In this document: in pieces, positions 9,990 through 20,309 of the stretch
How the letters are laid out: each line of letters starts with the position of its first letter
Position numbering within the stretch: position 1 is the stretch's first letter
NCBI GenBank assembly: GCA_049487715.1
Contig: CP150559.1
Location: forward strand, 620,001-684,000
DNA: 64,000 nucleotides
Source: Pycnococcus provasolii
Taxonomy: Eukaryota; Chlorophyta; Pseudoscourfieldiophyceae; Pseudoscourfieldiales
Direction: 5' to 3'
Position numbers and translations under genes: made by a program
The notes under the pieces: model-generated
Database searches by the model: none
Told to the model about the DNA's origin: nothing
Seen by the model: the letters and a program-made list of their open reading frames with translations, nothing else

Positions 9990-10856
9990 ATGGCGCAGGG
10001 TGTGTGTCTGCGTTCTTGTACAGCTATGTGTGGTGGTGGTAACCTTAGTAGTCTTAGCAGAGAACCGTCTAGTGTGGGTCATTGTCGGGTCAGTGCACGG
10101 TCTGTGGTGCGCCCTCGTCTCCTTCCTCGCCGACGCCTTCTTAGCGCACACAGGGAGTCGGGGCAAGTGCAAACCATCTTCAACGATATCGCCGACGACT
10201 ACGACTTACTCAACGACGCGCTCTCGCTCGGACTCCACAGAAGCTGGAAGAGGGCTGCCGTGCAGTGGACACGCGCCAAAAAAGGACAACGAGCGCTCGA
10301 CGCGTGCACGGGAACCGGCGACATCGCTGCGCTGCTTGCTACCGCGGTGGGTGCCGAAGGACACGTCGTCGGACTAGACTTCGCGCCTGAGATTCTCGAC
10401 GTCGCGAGAAGAAGGGCGGCACCTCGCGCGGGAATAACCGCCGCACAAGTCGAGTGGGTGCAGGGCGACGCGATGGCGCTTCCGTTCGACGACGCGTCGT
10501 TCGACGCCGCGACGTGCGGCTACGGGCTGCGGAACGTCGTCGACCGGGAAAAGGCGCTCGCGGAATTCGCGCGCGTGCTTCGTCCTGGCGCGCGGCTCGC
10601 GGTGCTAGACTTCAACCACGCGGCCGACTCGTCCGCCGCGAACGCCACGCAGACGTGGGCACTCGAGAACGTCGTCGTTCCCGTCGCAAGGTCGCGCGGC
10701 TTCGAGGACGAGTACGCGTATTTGCTTCCGTCCATAGAGAGCTACCCGCGCGGCGCCGAGCTCGAGCGCATGGCTGTGACTTCAGGTTTTACGGGCGACG
10801 TGCGATACTACGAGCTCGCGTTCGGACTCATGGGCTGTTTAGTCGCGGAGAGGTGA
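9990..10856 (+). CDS. MENG: Plastid UbiE/MenG-type demethylnaphthoquinone methyltransferase
   Basis: 288 residues. About the first 60, rich in Ser, Arg and Val, look like a plastid transit peptide. Then FNDIADDYDLLNDALSLG, the DACTGTGD SAM-binding loop, LDFAPEIL and the UbiE signature GYGLRNV. The UbiE family methylates quinone precursors; in the green lineage the plastid member makes phylloquinone for photosystem I by methylating demethylphylloquinone. A mitochondrial COQ5 role is the alternative, but the N-terminus and closeness to cyanobacterial-type MenG favour the plastid. The start at 9990 gives a better leader than the non-ATG extension upstream. Confidence 0.88.
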   Translation: MAQGVCLRSCTAMCGGGNLSSLSREPSSVGHCRVSARSVVRPRLLPRRRLLSAHRESGQVQTIFNDIADDYDLLNDALSLGLHRSWKRAAVQWTRAKKGQRALDACTGTGDIAALLATAVGAEGHVVGLDFAPEILDVARRRAAPRAGITAAQVEWVQGDAMALPFDDASFDAATCGYGLRNVVDREKALAEFARVLRPGARLAVLDFNHAADSSAANATQTWALENVVVPVARSRGFEDEYAYLLPSIESYPRGAELERMAVTSGFTGDVRYYELAFGLMGCLVAER

Positions 10857-11116
10857 TAATTGCACATACAACTAAGTTAGCTGTAACGTATCTCGTGAAT
10901 CAACTGAAACATCTTATCCAAAAAGAGCCAAGTCATCCCCAAAACCCGAATAATCATCTCGAGCTCATTTTGTTTGTTTCGCTCGCCTCTTCCCTCCTCC
11001 TCCCCCTTCCCTCCTCCCCCTCCGGCGGCTCGTCCCGTCCCTTCCCTTTCCCTTTCGGCGTCATCATTTCCACGCCGCACACTTTTTAGTGTCTGGCACT
11101 TCTTTTTTTTTGTTGC

Positions 11117-11377
11117 ATGAAGCGCACGTTCGCCGCACGTTTTTGCATCGACAGCTGGCAACGCGCGCGTGACGAGGCGAAGAAGGAATTCCTGGCTGCG
11201 AAGGCGGCGAAAGGGTCCGCTGCGGGAGGGGCCGACGTGGACAAGCATACAGGCGTCGTCGTGCTCGGACTCGTGACCGCCACACTGTACTTCAGCTACC
11301 GCATCTTTTTCGCTAATGAAAGCCGGCCGGAACACCTCAAGAGTCGCACGGCGCCTTTCTGGTCGCGTTCCGTGTAG
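11117..11377 (+). CDS. Small single-pass membrane protein, function unknown
   Basis: 86 residues: a basic/amphipathic N-terminus (KRTFAARFCIDSWQRARDE), an Ala/Lys-rich linker, then one transmembrane segment (GVVVLGLVTATLYFSYRIFF) and a short tail ending near RTAPFW. It resembles small inner-membrane or ER accessory proteins, but I do not recognise the family. Its last 62 bp overlap, in another frame, the start of the downstream Hsp70-like gene. That raises the possibility of a bicistronic transcript; the alternative is that the Hsp70 5' end is misplaced. Confidence 0.6.
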   Translation: MKRTFAARFCIDSWQRARDEAKKEFLAAKAAKGSAAGGADVDKHTGVVVLGLVTATLYFSYRIFFANESRPEHLKSRTAPFWSRSV

Positions 11378-12971
11378 GTGGACCAGCTGCACGCGTCGTG
11401 TCGTATGCGTGCGTGCAGTTGTCGAGAGGGAGGTTGCAGTGGGTATCGACCTGGGAACAACCAACAGCTGCGTCGCGGCTCTGCACGAGACAACCGGAGA
11501 GCCGTTCATCATCCCGCTGCCGCCACGAAACGCCAAGACCATGCCGAGCGTCGTCGCATACGGAGACGACGGTGTCGTACGCGTGGGTGAAGCGGCACTA
11601 AACCGACCAAATAGCTTTCACTCCGTGAAGCGCTTCATAGGGCGATCTGTCGACGCGTCCAAGGCGAGGAAGAAGAAGGGCGCCGCCGCTGCCTCAGCCG
11701 CCGCGACAGCGGAACACCTGCCTACGAACGTTGCTCGTGACTCCGCGTGGCTTGTCCGAAACGACGTTGCCGCCTCCCAAGTTGCCTACGACGTTCTCGT
11801 AGAGGAGGACAGCGACGGGCTCGTCGTCGCGAACGCCGCTGATGAGCGAGGTTACACGCCACCCGAGGAGGTTTCTGCGCACGTGCTGCGTGCTCTGCTC
11901 GATGCGGCGGAGGCGGTGCTGCAGGAACGCGAGAACGCCATCGCAGAGTCGGAGGAAGTTGAGCCGGAAGCCATTCGGATCACGCGTGCCGTTATTGGCG
12001 TTCCTGCGTACTTCGATCGTGCGCAGCGTGCCGCGACGCTGGACGCCGCCAGCATGGCGGGGATCACGGGCTGCAAGCTTCTGCGCGAGCCTCTCGCAGC
12101 CGCTCTGGCGTTCGAGGTGCGCTCGAGTGCAAGTCGACGTCGTCTTCGTGAGCAGGCACGACGTAAGGCGCGAAGGGCTGTGTCATCACAGGAGGATGAC
12201 GATGACGAAGAAGAAGACTTTGACGACTATGACGACGACGACGACGACCCGCTGTTCACAGATGGTGCATCTGTTCTGGTGTTCGATCTCGGAGGGGGAA
12301 CATTCGACGTGAGCGTTCTCGACGTGGGTGGCGGCACGGTGGAGGTGCGATCCACGGGAGGCGACTCGCAGCTCGGAGGCGACGACTTAGACGCCTCCCT
12401 GTGCAAGCTGCTCTGGCCTAAGTACGTCTCGCGCGGGCTCGGCACCGGCGCGCTGACACAGGCGGCACATGCGGTCAAGGTGGCGCTAAGTGACGCAGAT
12501 GAGGTGGACGTCGCCGCTGCTGTCGAAAAGGCGCTCGGCCCAGGTGCGCCAGCGCCGGCGATGGCACGGCTGCATCGCGCGGACGCCGAGGTGGCGTGGG
12601 AGCCGTGCTTTCGGCGCATGGCGAAGCCGCTGGAGCTGGCATGCGCGCAAGCGCACATCGACTTGGAGAAGGCGAGACGTGCACAGGAGGAGATCAAGAA
12701 GCGCCGGCGTAATCAAGAGAGTCTACCTCCCGTGGACGAGGTGATCCTCGTCGGTGGTGCGACGAAGGCGCCGAGCGTGCGCGCCTTCGTCGAGGCGAGC
12801 ATGGGCGTGAGTCCTCGGTCGACCGTGAACCCGGACGAGGCGGTCGCGCTGGGCTGCGCCGTGCACGCGGCGTACTTGAGCGCAGGCGACGACGAGGTGG
12901 AGGACGACGCCGTGGTTGCGGTGGAGCACTGGCAAGGCGCTCTGCTGAGAGCGTTGGCGCGCGATTTGTAA
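11316..12971 (+). CDS. Hsp70-like ATPase lacking the substrate-binding domain
   Basis: 551 residues. A basic Ser/Arg/Thr leader of ~40 residues looks like an organelle (probably plastid) transit peptide. The Hsp70 nucleotide-binding domain follows with GIDLGTTNSCVA (phosphate 1), VFDLGGGTFDVSVLD (phosphate 2) and ILVGGATKAPSV (adenosine). It ends soon after VNPDEAVALGCAVHAA, exactly where a canonical Hsp70 would enter its linker and peptide-binding domain; that half is absent. An acidic Asp/Glu insertion near residues 290-312 interrupts the domain before phosphate 2. HSPA13/STCH is also an NBD-only Hsp70, but ER-located. The only in-frame upstream ATG is at 11316, inside the preceding gene. 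Confidence 0.88.
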   Translation: MKAGRNTSRVARRLSGRVPCRWTSCTRRVVCVRAVVEREVAVGIDLGTTNSCVAALHETTGEPFIIPLPPRNAKTMPSVVAYGDDGVVRVGEAALNRPNSFHSVKRFIGRSVDASKARKKKGAAAASAAATAEHLPTNVARDSAWLVRNDVAASQVAYDVLVEEDSDGLVVANAADERGYTPPEEVSAHVLRALLDAAEAVLQERENAIAESEEVEPEAIRITRAVIGVPAYFDRAQRAATLDAASMAGITGCKLLREPLAAALAFEVRSSASRRRLREQARRKARRAVSSQEDDDDEEEDFDDYDDDDDDPLFTDGASVLVFDLGGGTFDVSVLDVGGGTVEVRSTGGDSQLGGDDLDASLCKLLWPKYVSRGLGTGALTQAAHAVKVALSDADEVDVAAAVEKALGPGAPAPAMARLHRADAEVAWEPCFRRMAKPLELACAQAHIDLEKARRAQEEIKKRRRNQESLPPVDEVILVGGATKAPSVRAFVEASMGVSPRSTVNPDEAVALGCAVHAAYLSAGDDEVEDDAVVAVEHWQGALLRALARDL

Positions 12972-13102
12972 AGTGAGCATAACTCAACATTCCAGCCTCA
13001 ACCCCGAGAACCCATTTGAGGGAGATTTCGCGCCTGATCCTTCGCGCCTCCTTCCATTCTTCCCCTCCTCAGTGCCCTCTGCGCCGCCGAGAAGTCTTGG
13101 CC

Positions 13103-14281
13103 ATGTCCTTGTCGTCGCTCGTTTCGTCGCAGCAGGCGTGGCTGTTCGTCGGCCTGCTCTTCTGGCAGTCCGGCTTCGCCTTCGTGGCGAGCCTTGGGAC
13201 TCACCTCCTTCACTGGAGTTGGGACTCGCTCTTCGCGTCGCTGTTCTTCGCTCTCTCACAAATTCCGCTCTCCTGCGCGCTCTGGCGTCTTGTCGCCGAC
13301 GCCTGGCGACGCCCGTCGCGTCAATCTCCGCCGAAACTCCTGAACGTCGTTCTACCAGTCGTGCGCCAAGTCATCTATGCAATGGCGACATGTACCACGG
13401 GGGCGCTTGCGGGCGCCGCTGCGTCTGCGCACCCGCGGGCAGGTGCTGCGGCGTGCCTGCTTTGGTTTTATCGACGCCGTGCGCACCTATCTTGCGCTCA
13501 CGTTCCCGTTGTGAACGTCTCACGTTGGAGGCATGTCAAGGCGTCGCTTCCATCGGCGGCGCGTGAGGCACTTGTGTGTGCCCTGGCAGTGGGCGCAGCG
13601 AGCACACTTCTAGGCCGCGGTCCGTTCCGCTCCACCTTCACCGCCTTGATTGTCGTTCTGTGCGCTGACATCGGAAAAGTGCTTGCGTACGTCGTTCGCC
13701 TCGAGCCGCACAGGCTCGATGTCAGCACGAGCGACGACGACCGCATGAAGCCGTTCGTGAGCACGCCGCTTGCCGCAGCTCTGTCGAGCGAGCCAGCGGT
13801 GGGCGACGGCGCCGCGGCGATCGCTCGCATTCTCGCGTACCGCGACTTTGCCACGAAATGTGAACAGAGTCTGTCGTGGCGATCGAGCAACGTCTTTACT
13901 CGTGGCAGCTGGGACCCCGCATGCGCGGCAGCGATGTGCGCACCTCGTGCGTTGGCAAAGCAGCTAAAAGAGTCTCCGTCTCGGCAACCTGGCGCTTGCG
14001 ACGCTGTGGCGGCATCGTACGGAGCACGCGCTGCTGCAAGTCTCTGCAGGGCATCGCTACGGGAAGATGTTCTTGGACTTGCTCAGCTCAGCAAGGACGA
14101 GAGTGTGGCTCTTGTGATGAAGCAGCTGAGGGAGATGCTTGCTCTGGTTGCGCAAGCACAGCGCGTGGTGAAGAGCGAGACGGCGGGGTCGTCACCTCAG
14201 CTCGACTCCCTCGCGGATGAGCTTACGCTCGCCGTTGGCACGATCCTCGAAGCCTTTCGTGGATGTGACTTATCATTGTAA
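13103..14281 (+). CDS. NDC1: Putative transmembrane nucleoporin NDC1
   Basis: 392 residues from the ATG at 13103; the upstream extension in frame has no ATG. The first ~230 residues hold five or six hydrophobic segments (for example AWLFVGLLFWQSGFAFV, LIVVLCADIGKVLAYVV). The rest is soluble and helical. The block AIARILAYRDFATKCEQS followed by a W-x-x-x-C-A-A-A-M-C segment resembles the cytosolic part of Ndc1 proteins, which anchor the nuclear pore complex and spindle-pole structures. Similarity was judged by eye, so the name is tentative. It is convergent with the next gene. Confidence 0.55.
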   Translation: MSLSSLVSSQQAWLFVGLLFWQSGFAFVASLGTHLLHWSWDSLFASLFFALSQIPLSCALWRLVADAWRRPSRQSPPKLLNVVLPVVRQVIYAMATCTTGALAGAAASAHPRAGAAACLLWFYRRRAHLSCAHVPVVNVSRWRHVKASLPSAAREALVCALAVGAASTLLGRGPFRSTFTALIVVLCADIGKVLAYVVRLEPHRLDVSTSDDDRMKPFVSTPLAAALSSEPAVGDGAAAIARILAYRDFATKCEQSLSWRSSNVFTRGSWDPACAAAMCAPRALAKQLKESPSRQPGACDAVAASYGARAAASLCRASLREDVLGLAQLSKDESVALVMKQLREMLALVAQAQRVVKSETAGSSPQLDSLADELTLAVGTILEAFRGCDLSL

Positions 14282-14324
14282 AGATGAGACAACTCTCAAG
14301 TTTAGTAGTTATTGAATTACACCC

Positions 14325-15326
14325 TCACGACGATACAGCCTTCAGCGTACGAGACTTAGCCTTTTTCGCCTCATCAACGCGCTGCCACACGTTCTGACGT
14401 TCGAGATCGTCGTCGAACGCGTCAAGGATTCTGCTGTATCTCGTCTGGTCCGTGATGGCCTTATGAAACAATACCGCGGCATCGACGCGGCTGAACACGT
14501 CTTTCACCTTGCACACGACCTGGTATGCTTGTTCGCTGGAGAAGTAGTTGGTCTGTGTCGTTTCTCTCAGCAGAGGTAGCTGTTCGTCTAAGATTGTGTT
14601 TTCGAAAGACGTGAGAAACTGCTTAAACTGCTCCTCTCCCATCGCCTTGCTGAGGCGTTCCTGCAAGATATCTTGCACACTGCCGTGGATTGTGTCAAGA
14701 AGGGCGGTGGACGCCTTGCCACCGTCAGGGAATTTGAAGAGGAAGGTGAAGTAGTGCAGCTTTTTGGACTTGTCGTAGAATCGAAAGCCGAAGCGCGTCT
14801 CGTGGCTCACCCAGCTGTGAATCTGCGGGTACAGGAACTCGTAGAGGGGCTCGTTTGTGAGCGGCCGAAGCAGTCGAAACCCAGTTGAGTTCACCTCAAG
14901 CACGACCATGCTCGAGCGCTACGTGTAGTTGCAGCGTCATCAGTGGCATTCAGTGGTGTGTGTGTGTTGCGAGGCTTGTAAGTGCATATCGTCCTTCCGA
15001 CGTTGGTTATCATCCCAAGAAACCCCCGTTGAAAGGAGGGTCCCGACGGCGCAAACAACAACGCCACCTCAAGCAAACGATGTACACCGAGACACACGCA
15101 TCACAAGCACAAGCACAGCACAAGCACAACGTACGTACCGTCTTCATGGTTGACTCTATCGGGATCATGAGGAAGTGCGTACTTCCGTTGCCCGCGTCAA
15201 ACGGCGACTCGTACTTCGAGTAATTTCTCCAACGTCGCCTGATGAGCCCGATGTGGGACCAGCAGACTGCATAGATGTGGCCCCCCCCGCACCGTTGGAG
15301 GCGGCCGCAGATGACCCGGCGCCCAT
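14325..15326 (-). CDS. PH/FERM-C-like domain protein with MGAGSS start
   Basis: Two exons on the minus strand: 15326-15183 (48 codons) and 14918-14325. The intron (14919-15182) begins GTACGC and ends CGTAG, phase 0, giving about 245 residues. The N-terminus MGAGSS is a possible N-myristoylation site, followed by a Gly/Ser-rich stretch. The second exon has a beta-rich segment (VLEVNSTGFRLLRPL ... HSWVSHETRFGFRFY) like a PH/PTB or FERM C-lobe, then a helical C-terminus. I do not recognise a named family. A membrane-associated adaptor is inferred. Without the first exon the protein would start at 14909. Confidence 0.65.
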
Positions 15327-15651
15327 GACTGACAACTGACCTGACGGCGGAGATAGATGACAAAATGCCTTGCACCAAGGGCCAGGACGGAGCCAGAACG
15401 CGGCCGTCGCAAGAAACACTCGAGGGAGAAAGAGGGAGGGGAAGGGGAAGGGGGGCCACGAGGTGTCTGGTCTGACGGCCTGGCCTGCACGGTGTGTGGG
15501 TTCCGCGGGAATAAGCCCCCGGCAGCCCGGGGTCAGCAGGACGGGCCCGGGAGGGGAGTAGGAAGTGCCGTAGTTCTCTACCAGACCAGTCCGGCTGGGT
15601 GTTGTTGTAGTTTACCCTTTACCTGGGCGTGGGTTACGATAGGGTTTTCAT

Positions 15652-15731
15652 GTTAGGGTTAGGGTTAGGGTTAGGGTTAGGGTTAGGGTTTTCGTGGTTA
15701 GGGTTAGGGTGATCTCCGGGCTAGGGTTAGG
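15652..15731. repeat. TTAGGG array in divergent promoter
   Basis: About six clean TTAGGG units from 15652 to 15690, then further units at 15697-15710 and 15721-15731 separated by short spacers. It lies between the PH-like gene (start 15326, minus) and the tubulin cofactor A gene (start 15883, plus). Confidence 0.95.
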
Positions 15732-15882
15732 TACCGGGTTGGTTCTTCCTTCGGCCTTCCCTTCCCCTTCGGCGGTTCCCGCGTCCCCTACCTTTAAACC
15801 TTCGAAGCTTTCTTTCTCGCCGCGCCATTCATCATTGAAGCCTGCGCCATTATTGAGTCGCATCTCCGATCCTACGATACTA

Positions 15883-16372
15883 ATGTCCGACGCATCTGCC
15901 TTCAAAGAGCTTCGCATCAAGACCAGTTCGGTCAAGCGACTCGTGAAAGACCTGTCCTCCTACAGTGCCGAAGTTATCAAGGAAACGAATAAACTCGAAT
16001 CCATGAAAGCCGCGTCGGCGGATGTACACGACGTCAAACACCAAGAGAACGTACTCGCAGAAGCGTCCATGATGATTCCGGACGTCAAGCAAAGACTCGA
16101 AAGCGCACTCGGAGACCTACAGCTACTCATGGTACGTGCGTGCCTTTTGATTCAAACGTATACGCGGGGTGTGGGAGTGATATGCCCATCCCATCAAGTA
16201 GTATGCTCACGTCTTTCCAAAATCCACACCACACAACAAAAAAACTACGATAAACTCCACGAACGGGCATACACAGAGCGACTTTGAGGGTGACGAATTC
16301 GCGGAAGCGGAGGAGGTGAAAATAGCGAACGAAACCATCGACGCTGCGAGTGCCGCACAGGCGGAAGCCTGA
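15883..16372 (+). CDS. TBCA: Tubulin-specific chaperone A (tubulin folding cofactor A)
   Basis: Binds beta-tubulin in the tubulin folding pathway. Two exons: 15883-16131 (83 codons) and 16277-16372. The 145-nt intron begins GTACGT and ends ACACAG, phase 0. The product is 114 residues, typical for the family. Hallmarks are the N-terminal LRIKTSSVKRLVKDL, then HQENVLAEASMMIPDVKQRL and an acidic C-terminal helix (SDFEGDEFAEAEE). Reading through the intron instead gives a nonsense tail, so the spliced model is preferred. Confidence 0.93.
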
Positions 16373-17180
16373 TTCTCTGACATCGTGCACTTGAACAAAC
16401 GAAAAGGATGCAATAGTAGTCACGTGAAAGGAAGCAGCCCACCTATGGTTAGGTGACAGCTGCGGATCGTGGCGTGGCTGCCTGTAATAATACTTAGCTG
16501 CGATTGTCATTCGTACACGCATCCTCCTAGCCTTGCGACGAGCGTCGTAACGTCAGGGCCAGCGCTCGCGGCCTGCCCAGCACTGGAGTGGGGATACACG
16601 CATGGATGAGCGACTGCAACAGTGCAACGACGTTTCACGTTTGTTCTCGGGTTTTCCATGCGACCAATGAATGCAGGGTGCCTGGTTCATCAACTCGTTC
16701 AACTCGTTCGGCAGGGTAGTGCGCCCAGTTGTTTTCGTTTTCTTCGCATTTTCATATTTTTTTTCATGTTTTTTTTTGCATTTTCCTGCGCGAACTGCGA
16801 AAGGGTTCGTTTCCTCCTTTGCATTTGCATTTGCATTTGCATTTGCATTTGCGCGCGCTAAACTAAAATTAGAACTATTTTATCGCTGCGATCTTGCAGC
16901 CTGCCGTGCGTGTTGTGTTGTTTTGCACGTCTCTCTCCTCTCCTTCCTCTCCTCTCGCGCGTGAACTTCTTTCTTCTCTCCTCAGACCTCAGAGCTGCAG
17001 GGGAGGGCAGGGAGTATTTCGTTCTGGCCGCCCCCGCCAGTTCGTCGCTCCTCCTCTCCTCCATCAACAATATCTCCCCATCGCTCTCCTCTCCGGGCAC
17101 GCATCACTCCGCAAGTGAGGGCACAAGTTAAGCACAGGCAGGATAGCGGCCACAGCACTTGAATACACCATACAGTTCAT
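16373..17180. other. Intergenic region with GCATTT repeats
   Basis: No gene is seen. Notable are T-rich stretches near 16735-16785, about five tandem GCATTT hexamers at 16820-16852 and a CT-rich block at 16915-17110. The region is the probable promoter and 5' leader of the FtsZ2 gene. Confidence 0.6.
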
Positions 17181-18413
17181 ATGGCTTTCACCATGAGCAA
17201 CTCACTTCACAACGCAAGGGCGCAACCTTGCCATAAGCTCTCCCTTAAGGCGCGGCCAGCTGCCTCGGTCGCTGCGCACCGGTCGTCGCGCACCAGGCAT
17301 CAGGTGAAGGTAATGGCGCAGGCGAGCTTCTCCCCGCAGTATGACAGCGCAAACATCAAGGTGATTGGAGTCGGCGGAGGCGGGTCCAACGCCGTCAACC
17401 GCATGGTCGCGGGTGACCCGATGGGTATCGAGTTCTGGGTCGTTAACACGGACGCGCAGGCGCTCGACTCGAGCGCCCTGCCGCCGGAGAAATGCGTGCA
17501 ACTCGGCTCCAAGCTCACGCGAGGTCTTGGCGCGGGAGGAAACCCGGAGATTGGAGAGCGCGCAGCGAAGGAGTCGCGAGACGTCATCGAGGACATGGTC
17601 GCAGGCTCCGACATGGTGTTCGTGACGGCGGGCATGGGAGGTGGCACGGGAAGCGGCGCGGCCCCTATCGTCGCCTCCATCGCCAAGGAGGCTGGCGTTC
17701 TGACGGTGGGTATCGTGACGCTGCCGTTCAGCTTCGAGGGTCGGCGCCGCACGATCCAGGCGACGGAGGCTGTCAACCACCTGCAGGCGTGCGTGGACAC
17801 GCTCATCGTCATTCCCAACGACAAGCTGCTCAGCGCGGTGGAGAAGAACACGCCCGTCACCGAGGCGTTCCGAATCGCCGACGACATCCTTCGCCAAGGC
17901 GTTCGCGGTATCTCCGACATCATCACCTTGCCCGGTCTCATCAACGTCGACTTTGCCGACGTGCGCGCCGTCATGGCAAACGCCGGATCGTCTCTGATGG
18001 GCATGGGCGTCGCGAGCGGGAAGGATCGCGCGCGCAACGCCGCCATCATGGCCATCTCCAGCCCGCTCCTTGAGGTTGGCATCGAGCGTGCGACGGGTAT
18101 CGTCTGGAACATCACCGGAGGCTCGGACCTCACGCTTTTCGAGGTGAACGAGGCGGCGGAGGTGATCTACGACCTCGTCGACCCGAACGCCAACCTCATC
18201 TTCGGCGCGGTGATCGACCCGGAGCTCGAGGGCGAGGTTTCCATCACGCTCATCGCCACGGGCTTCGGCGGCATCGACTCACCCGGCGGCATTGGCGGGA
18301 TGGCGGACGACTACGCGCCGAACCCTGCGTCGAACCAGTACATGGGGCAGAACCTCGCGGACACCATGGGCTCCACCGTCGAAATTCCGTCCTTCCTCCG
18401 CAGACGCAACTGA
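17181..18413 (+). CDS. FTSZ2: Plastid division GTPase FtsZ2
   Basis: 410 residues. The first ~45 form a plastid transit peptide (Ser/Ala/Arg-rich, with VKVMAQAS near the likely cleavage point). The tubulin-like GTPase domain has [14 protein letters not shown], the GTP-binding GGGTGSG loop and the T7 loop with NVDFADVR. The C-terminus is IPSFLRRR, the conserved core peptide retained by plant FtsZ2 (which binds ARC6) and absent from FtsZ1, so I assign FtsZ2. It forms the stromal Z-ring. This gene is strong evidence that the organism has a green-type plastid. Confidence 0.96.
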   Translation: MAFTMSNSLHNARAQPCHKLSLKARPAASVAAHRSSRTRHQVKVMAQASFSPQYDSANIKVIGVGGGGSNAVNRMVAGDPMGIEFWVVNTDAQALDSSALPPEKCVQLGSKLTRGLGAGGNPEIGERAAKESRDVIEDMVAGSDMVFVTAGMGGGTGSGAAPIVASIAKEAGVLTVGIVTLPFSFEGRRRTIQATEAVNHLQACVDTLIVIPNDKLLSAVEKNTPVTEAFRIADDILRQGVRGISDIITLPGLINVDFADVRAVMANAGSSLMGMGVASGKDRARNAAIMAISSPLLEVGIERATGIVWNITGGSDLTLFEVNEAAEVIYDLVDPNANLIFGAVIDPELEGEVSITLIATGFGGIDSPGGIGGMADDYAPNPASNQYMGQNLADTMGSTVEIPSFLRRRN

Positions 18414-18643
18414 GCGCAGTGATCGCCGCGCGGCGGATGGCGTCTGCCACGAAGCGAGCACGAGCGGCGGAGGAGAGGCTCTTGTCGGTAACTCGTAACT
18501 CGCGTCGTGTTGTTTTTCCAAAAACGTTGTTTTTCTTCGGTTACTGTTGTTGTTTGAAATTATTTTTTTCTTGGATTCGTGGTTGGTTTTGGTTCGTGTG
18601 CCGAATTCGCGGATGCAAAAAGGAAAAAAGATGGCAGTCATCT

Positions 18644-19560
18644 TCACGCGACGTCGAGGTCGCTCTTGATGTCGGCGATGGCGCGCAGGAGGTGCGCGTG
18701 CGTGCTCGAGGAGTTGTGCTTGAGATACCTGCGGAACAGCGCTTGAATCTTGCTCTCCTCGTACAGCCTGTTTTCGATAATCTCGTCCATGAGCGCGAGC
18801 TTGAACTGCTCGTACAGGTCGACGCCGCTGGCGCCGTCGAAGCTGGTTCGCGCGGGAGGTGCGGTGCGAGGTCGCTCGACGCTCTTGCGAGGTGACGGCA
18901 CGCCCGGCCGTGCGGCGCCGCTCGTCGACGGGCGTGGCAGGTGCTGCACCTTGGGTCCCTTATGGGTGAGCGCATCCAGAGGTTGCAGGTGAAGTTTCGG
19001 CCCGCGTCGCGACTCGCGGCGAATCATGGACGGGTAGACGGAAGCGTCGAAGCGGTTCTTTTTTCGCTCTGTGACGGATCCCATGTTGTCCATGCGGCGG
19101 TGCAGGTGGTAGATGTTCACGGCGTGGTCAAGCGTCTTGCGGTCTGCGTACGCTCGCTTCGTGCGCCTGTTTGAGCTGATTACGTCCGCCATGCCGTACG
19201 ATTTGGGTGGCGAGGTCATCATCGCCGAGGCGGCTGACGTTTGAACGGCCGCCACTCTTCGGTACGTCTGTCGCAGGTTTCGTGCAATACGTGTTTCGTA
19301 GTATTGGTTTGGTGAGGTGAGTATGCTGCGAAAACACGTTTTTTGTTTTGTGTGTGAAAAGTTTTGTTTTTGAAATAATGACGTACCTCTCGCACTTCGG
19401 CGAACGGGTCTTTGTACACCTTCTTCTTTCCCGGTTTTGCCGCCTGCTTGGCTGCTCGGCTGTTGACCATGGCACGCGCGCCAACAATCTTGTTTCTCAT
19501 GTTGAGGTGTTCCAGCTCGATGGCATTTCTCCCCCCGAGCGACCTCTCGTCGGGAATCAT
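18644..19560 (-). CDS. Conserved-looking protein of unknown function
   Basis: Two exons: 19560-19387 (58 codons) and 19267-18644. The 119-nt intron has GTACGT at its donor and GACAG at its acceptor, phase 0, giving about 265 residues. The protein is basic and mostly disordered, with Ser/Pro/Arg linkers. A C-terminal acidic/amphipathic helix pair (DLYEQFKLALMDEIIENRLY then IQALFRRYLK) is likely the conserved core. Such a helix pair occurs in some basal-body and ciliary proteins, but I cannot name the family. It is convergent with FtsZ2. Confidence 0.65.
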
Positions 19561-20309
19561 GGGGAACCTTAAGACGTCTTAAGAAGACTAGCAGTATACG
19601 ATAAAAACCAAAAGCCAAGGTTGAGCTGCTTCCAAGGAACAAGCAAGACAAATAAAAAAAGATAGAACTATACAGTAAGAAGTTGATGGAGGCCGAGGCC
19701 ACTCACTAAGGTTAGTCACTACCAACAGTGAAATGTCCGTCTGTCAGTTAAAATAAAAAACCCACTCAACGAACTTGCCACTTGCCGAAGGACAGGCCCT
19801 GGCGACTGATGGTTCCTTGCACCCTTTCAACCCTTTCAAGAATTCAAGGCCGCGTTCTGTTCTTCAAGAGCAACCAGTCCTAGTAGGCTCACCAAGAGGT
19901 TAGGCGTCACCGGATGCTCTCAACGCTCGCTGCAAGAGTACTACTTACCGTGTACAAGCTTTTTAGGCGAAGGGATGCTCTACTTTTTAGTTCTTATGTA
20001 TCGCTCTTGCGGTGTGTGCAAGTTTGAATCTTCCTGGATCCAAGGAATTGGTCATCTGCACTCTGGGATCCATCATGCCATGCAGGACAGTAGGAAGCCT
20101 ATGTAAGGACCACGCGCAACCTCACCGCAGTAACTTTACAGGAGGCATGTACTGTATGGGTTAGGGTTAGGGTTAGCTAAGAATAAGGGGGAAGAGCCAT
20201 GAACATGAACGTTGGCATTCAGGAACATCTTGCAAGGCGAGTGAGCTACCTTAGTATCGTATGTAAGGATGTAAAACTTAGCAAGTTGCATAAAATAAAA
20301 TCATTCTTA
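19561..20309. other. Intergenic region, 749 bp, no gene seen
   Basis: AT-rich sequence carrying the upstream region of the unknown minus-strand gene and the 3' flank of the carrier gene. It includes a short TTAGGG array (20158-20175) and repeated CAACCCTTTCAA units near 19815. No ORF with protein character was found. Confidence 0.6.
20158..20175. repeat. Short TTAGGG array
   Basis: Three tandem units on the plus strand, about 600 bp upstream of the minus-strand gene starting at 19560. Confidence 0.9.
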
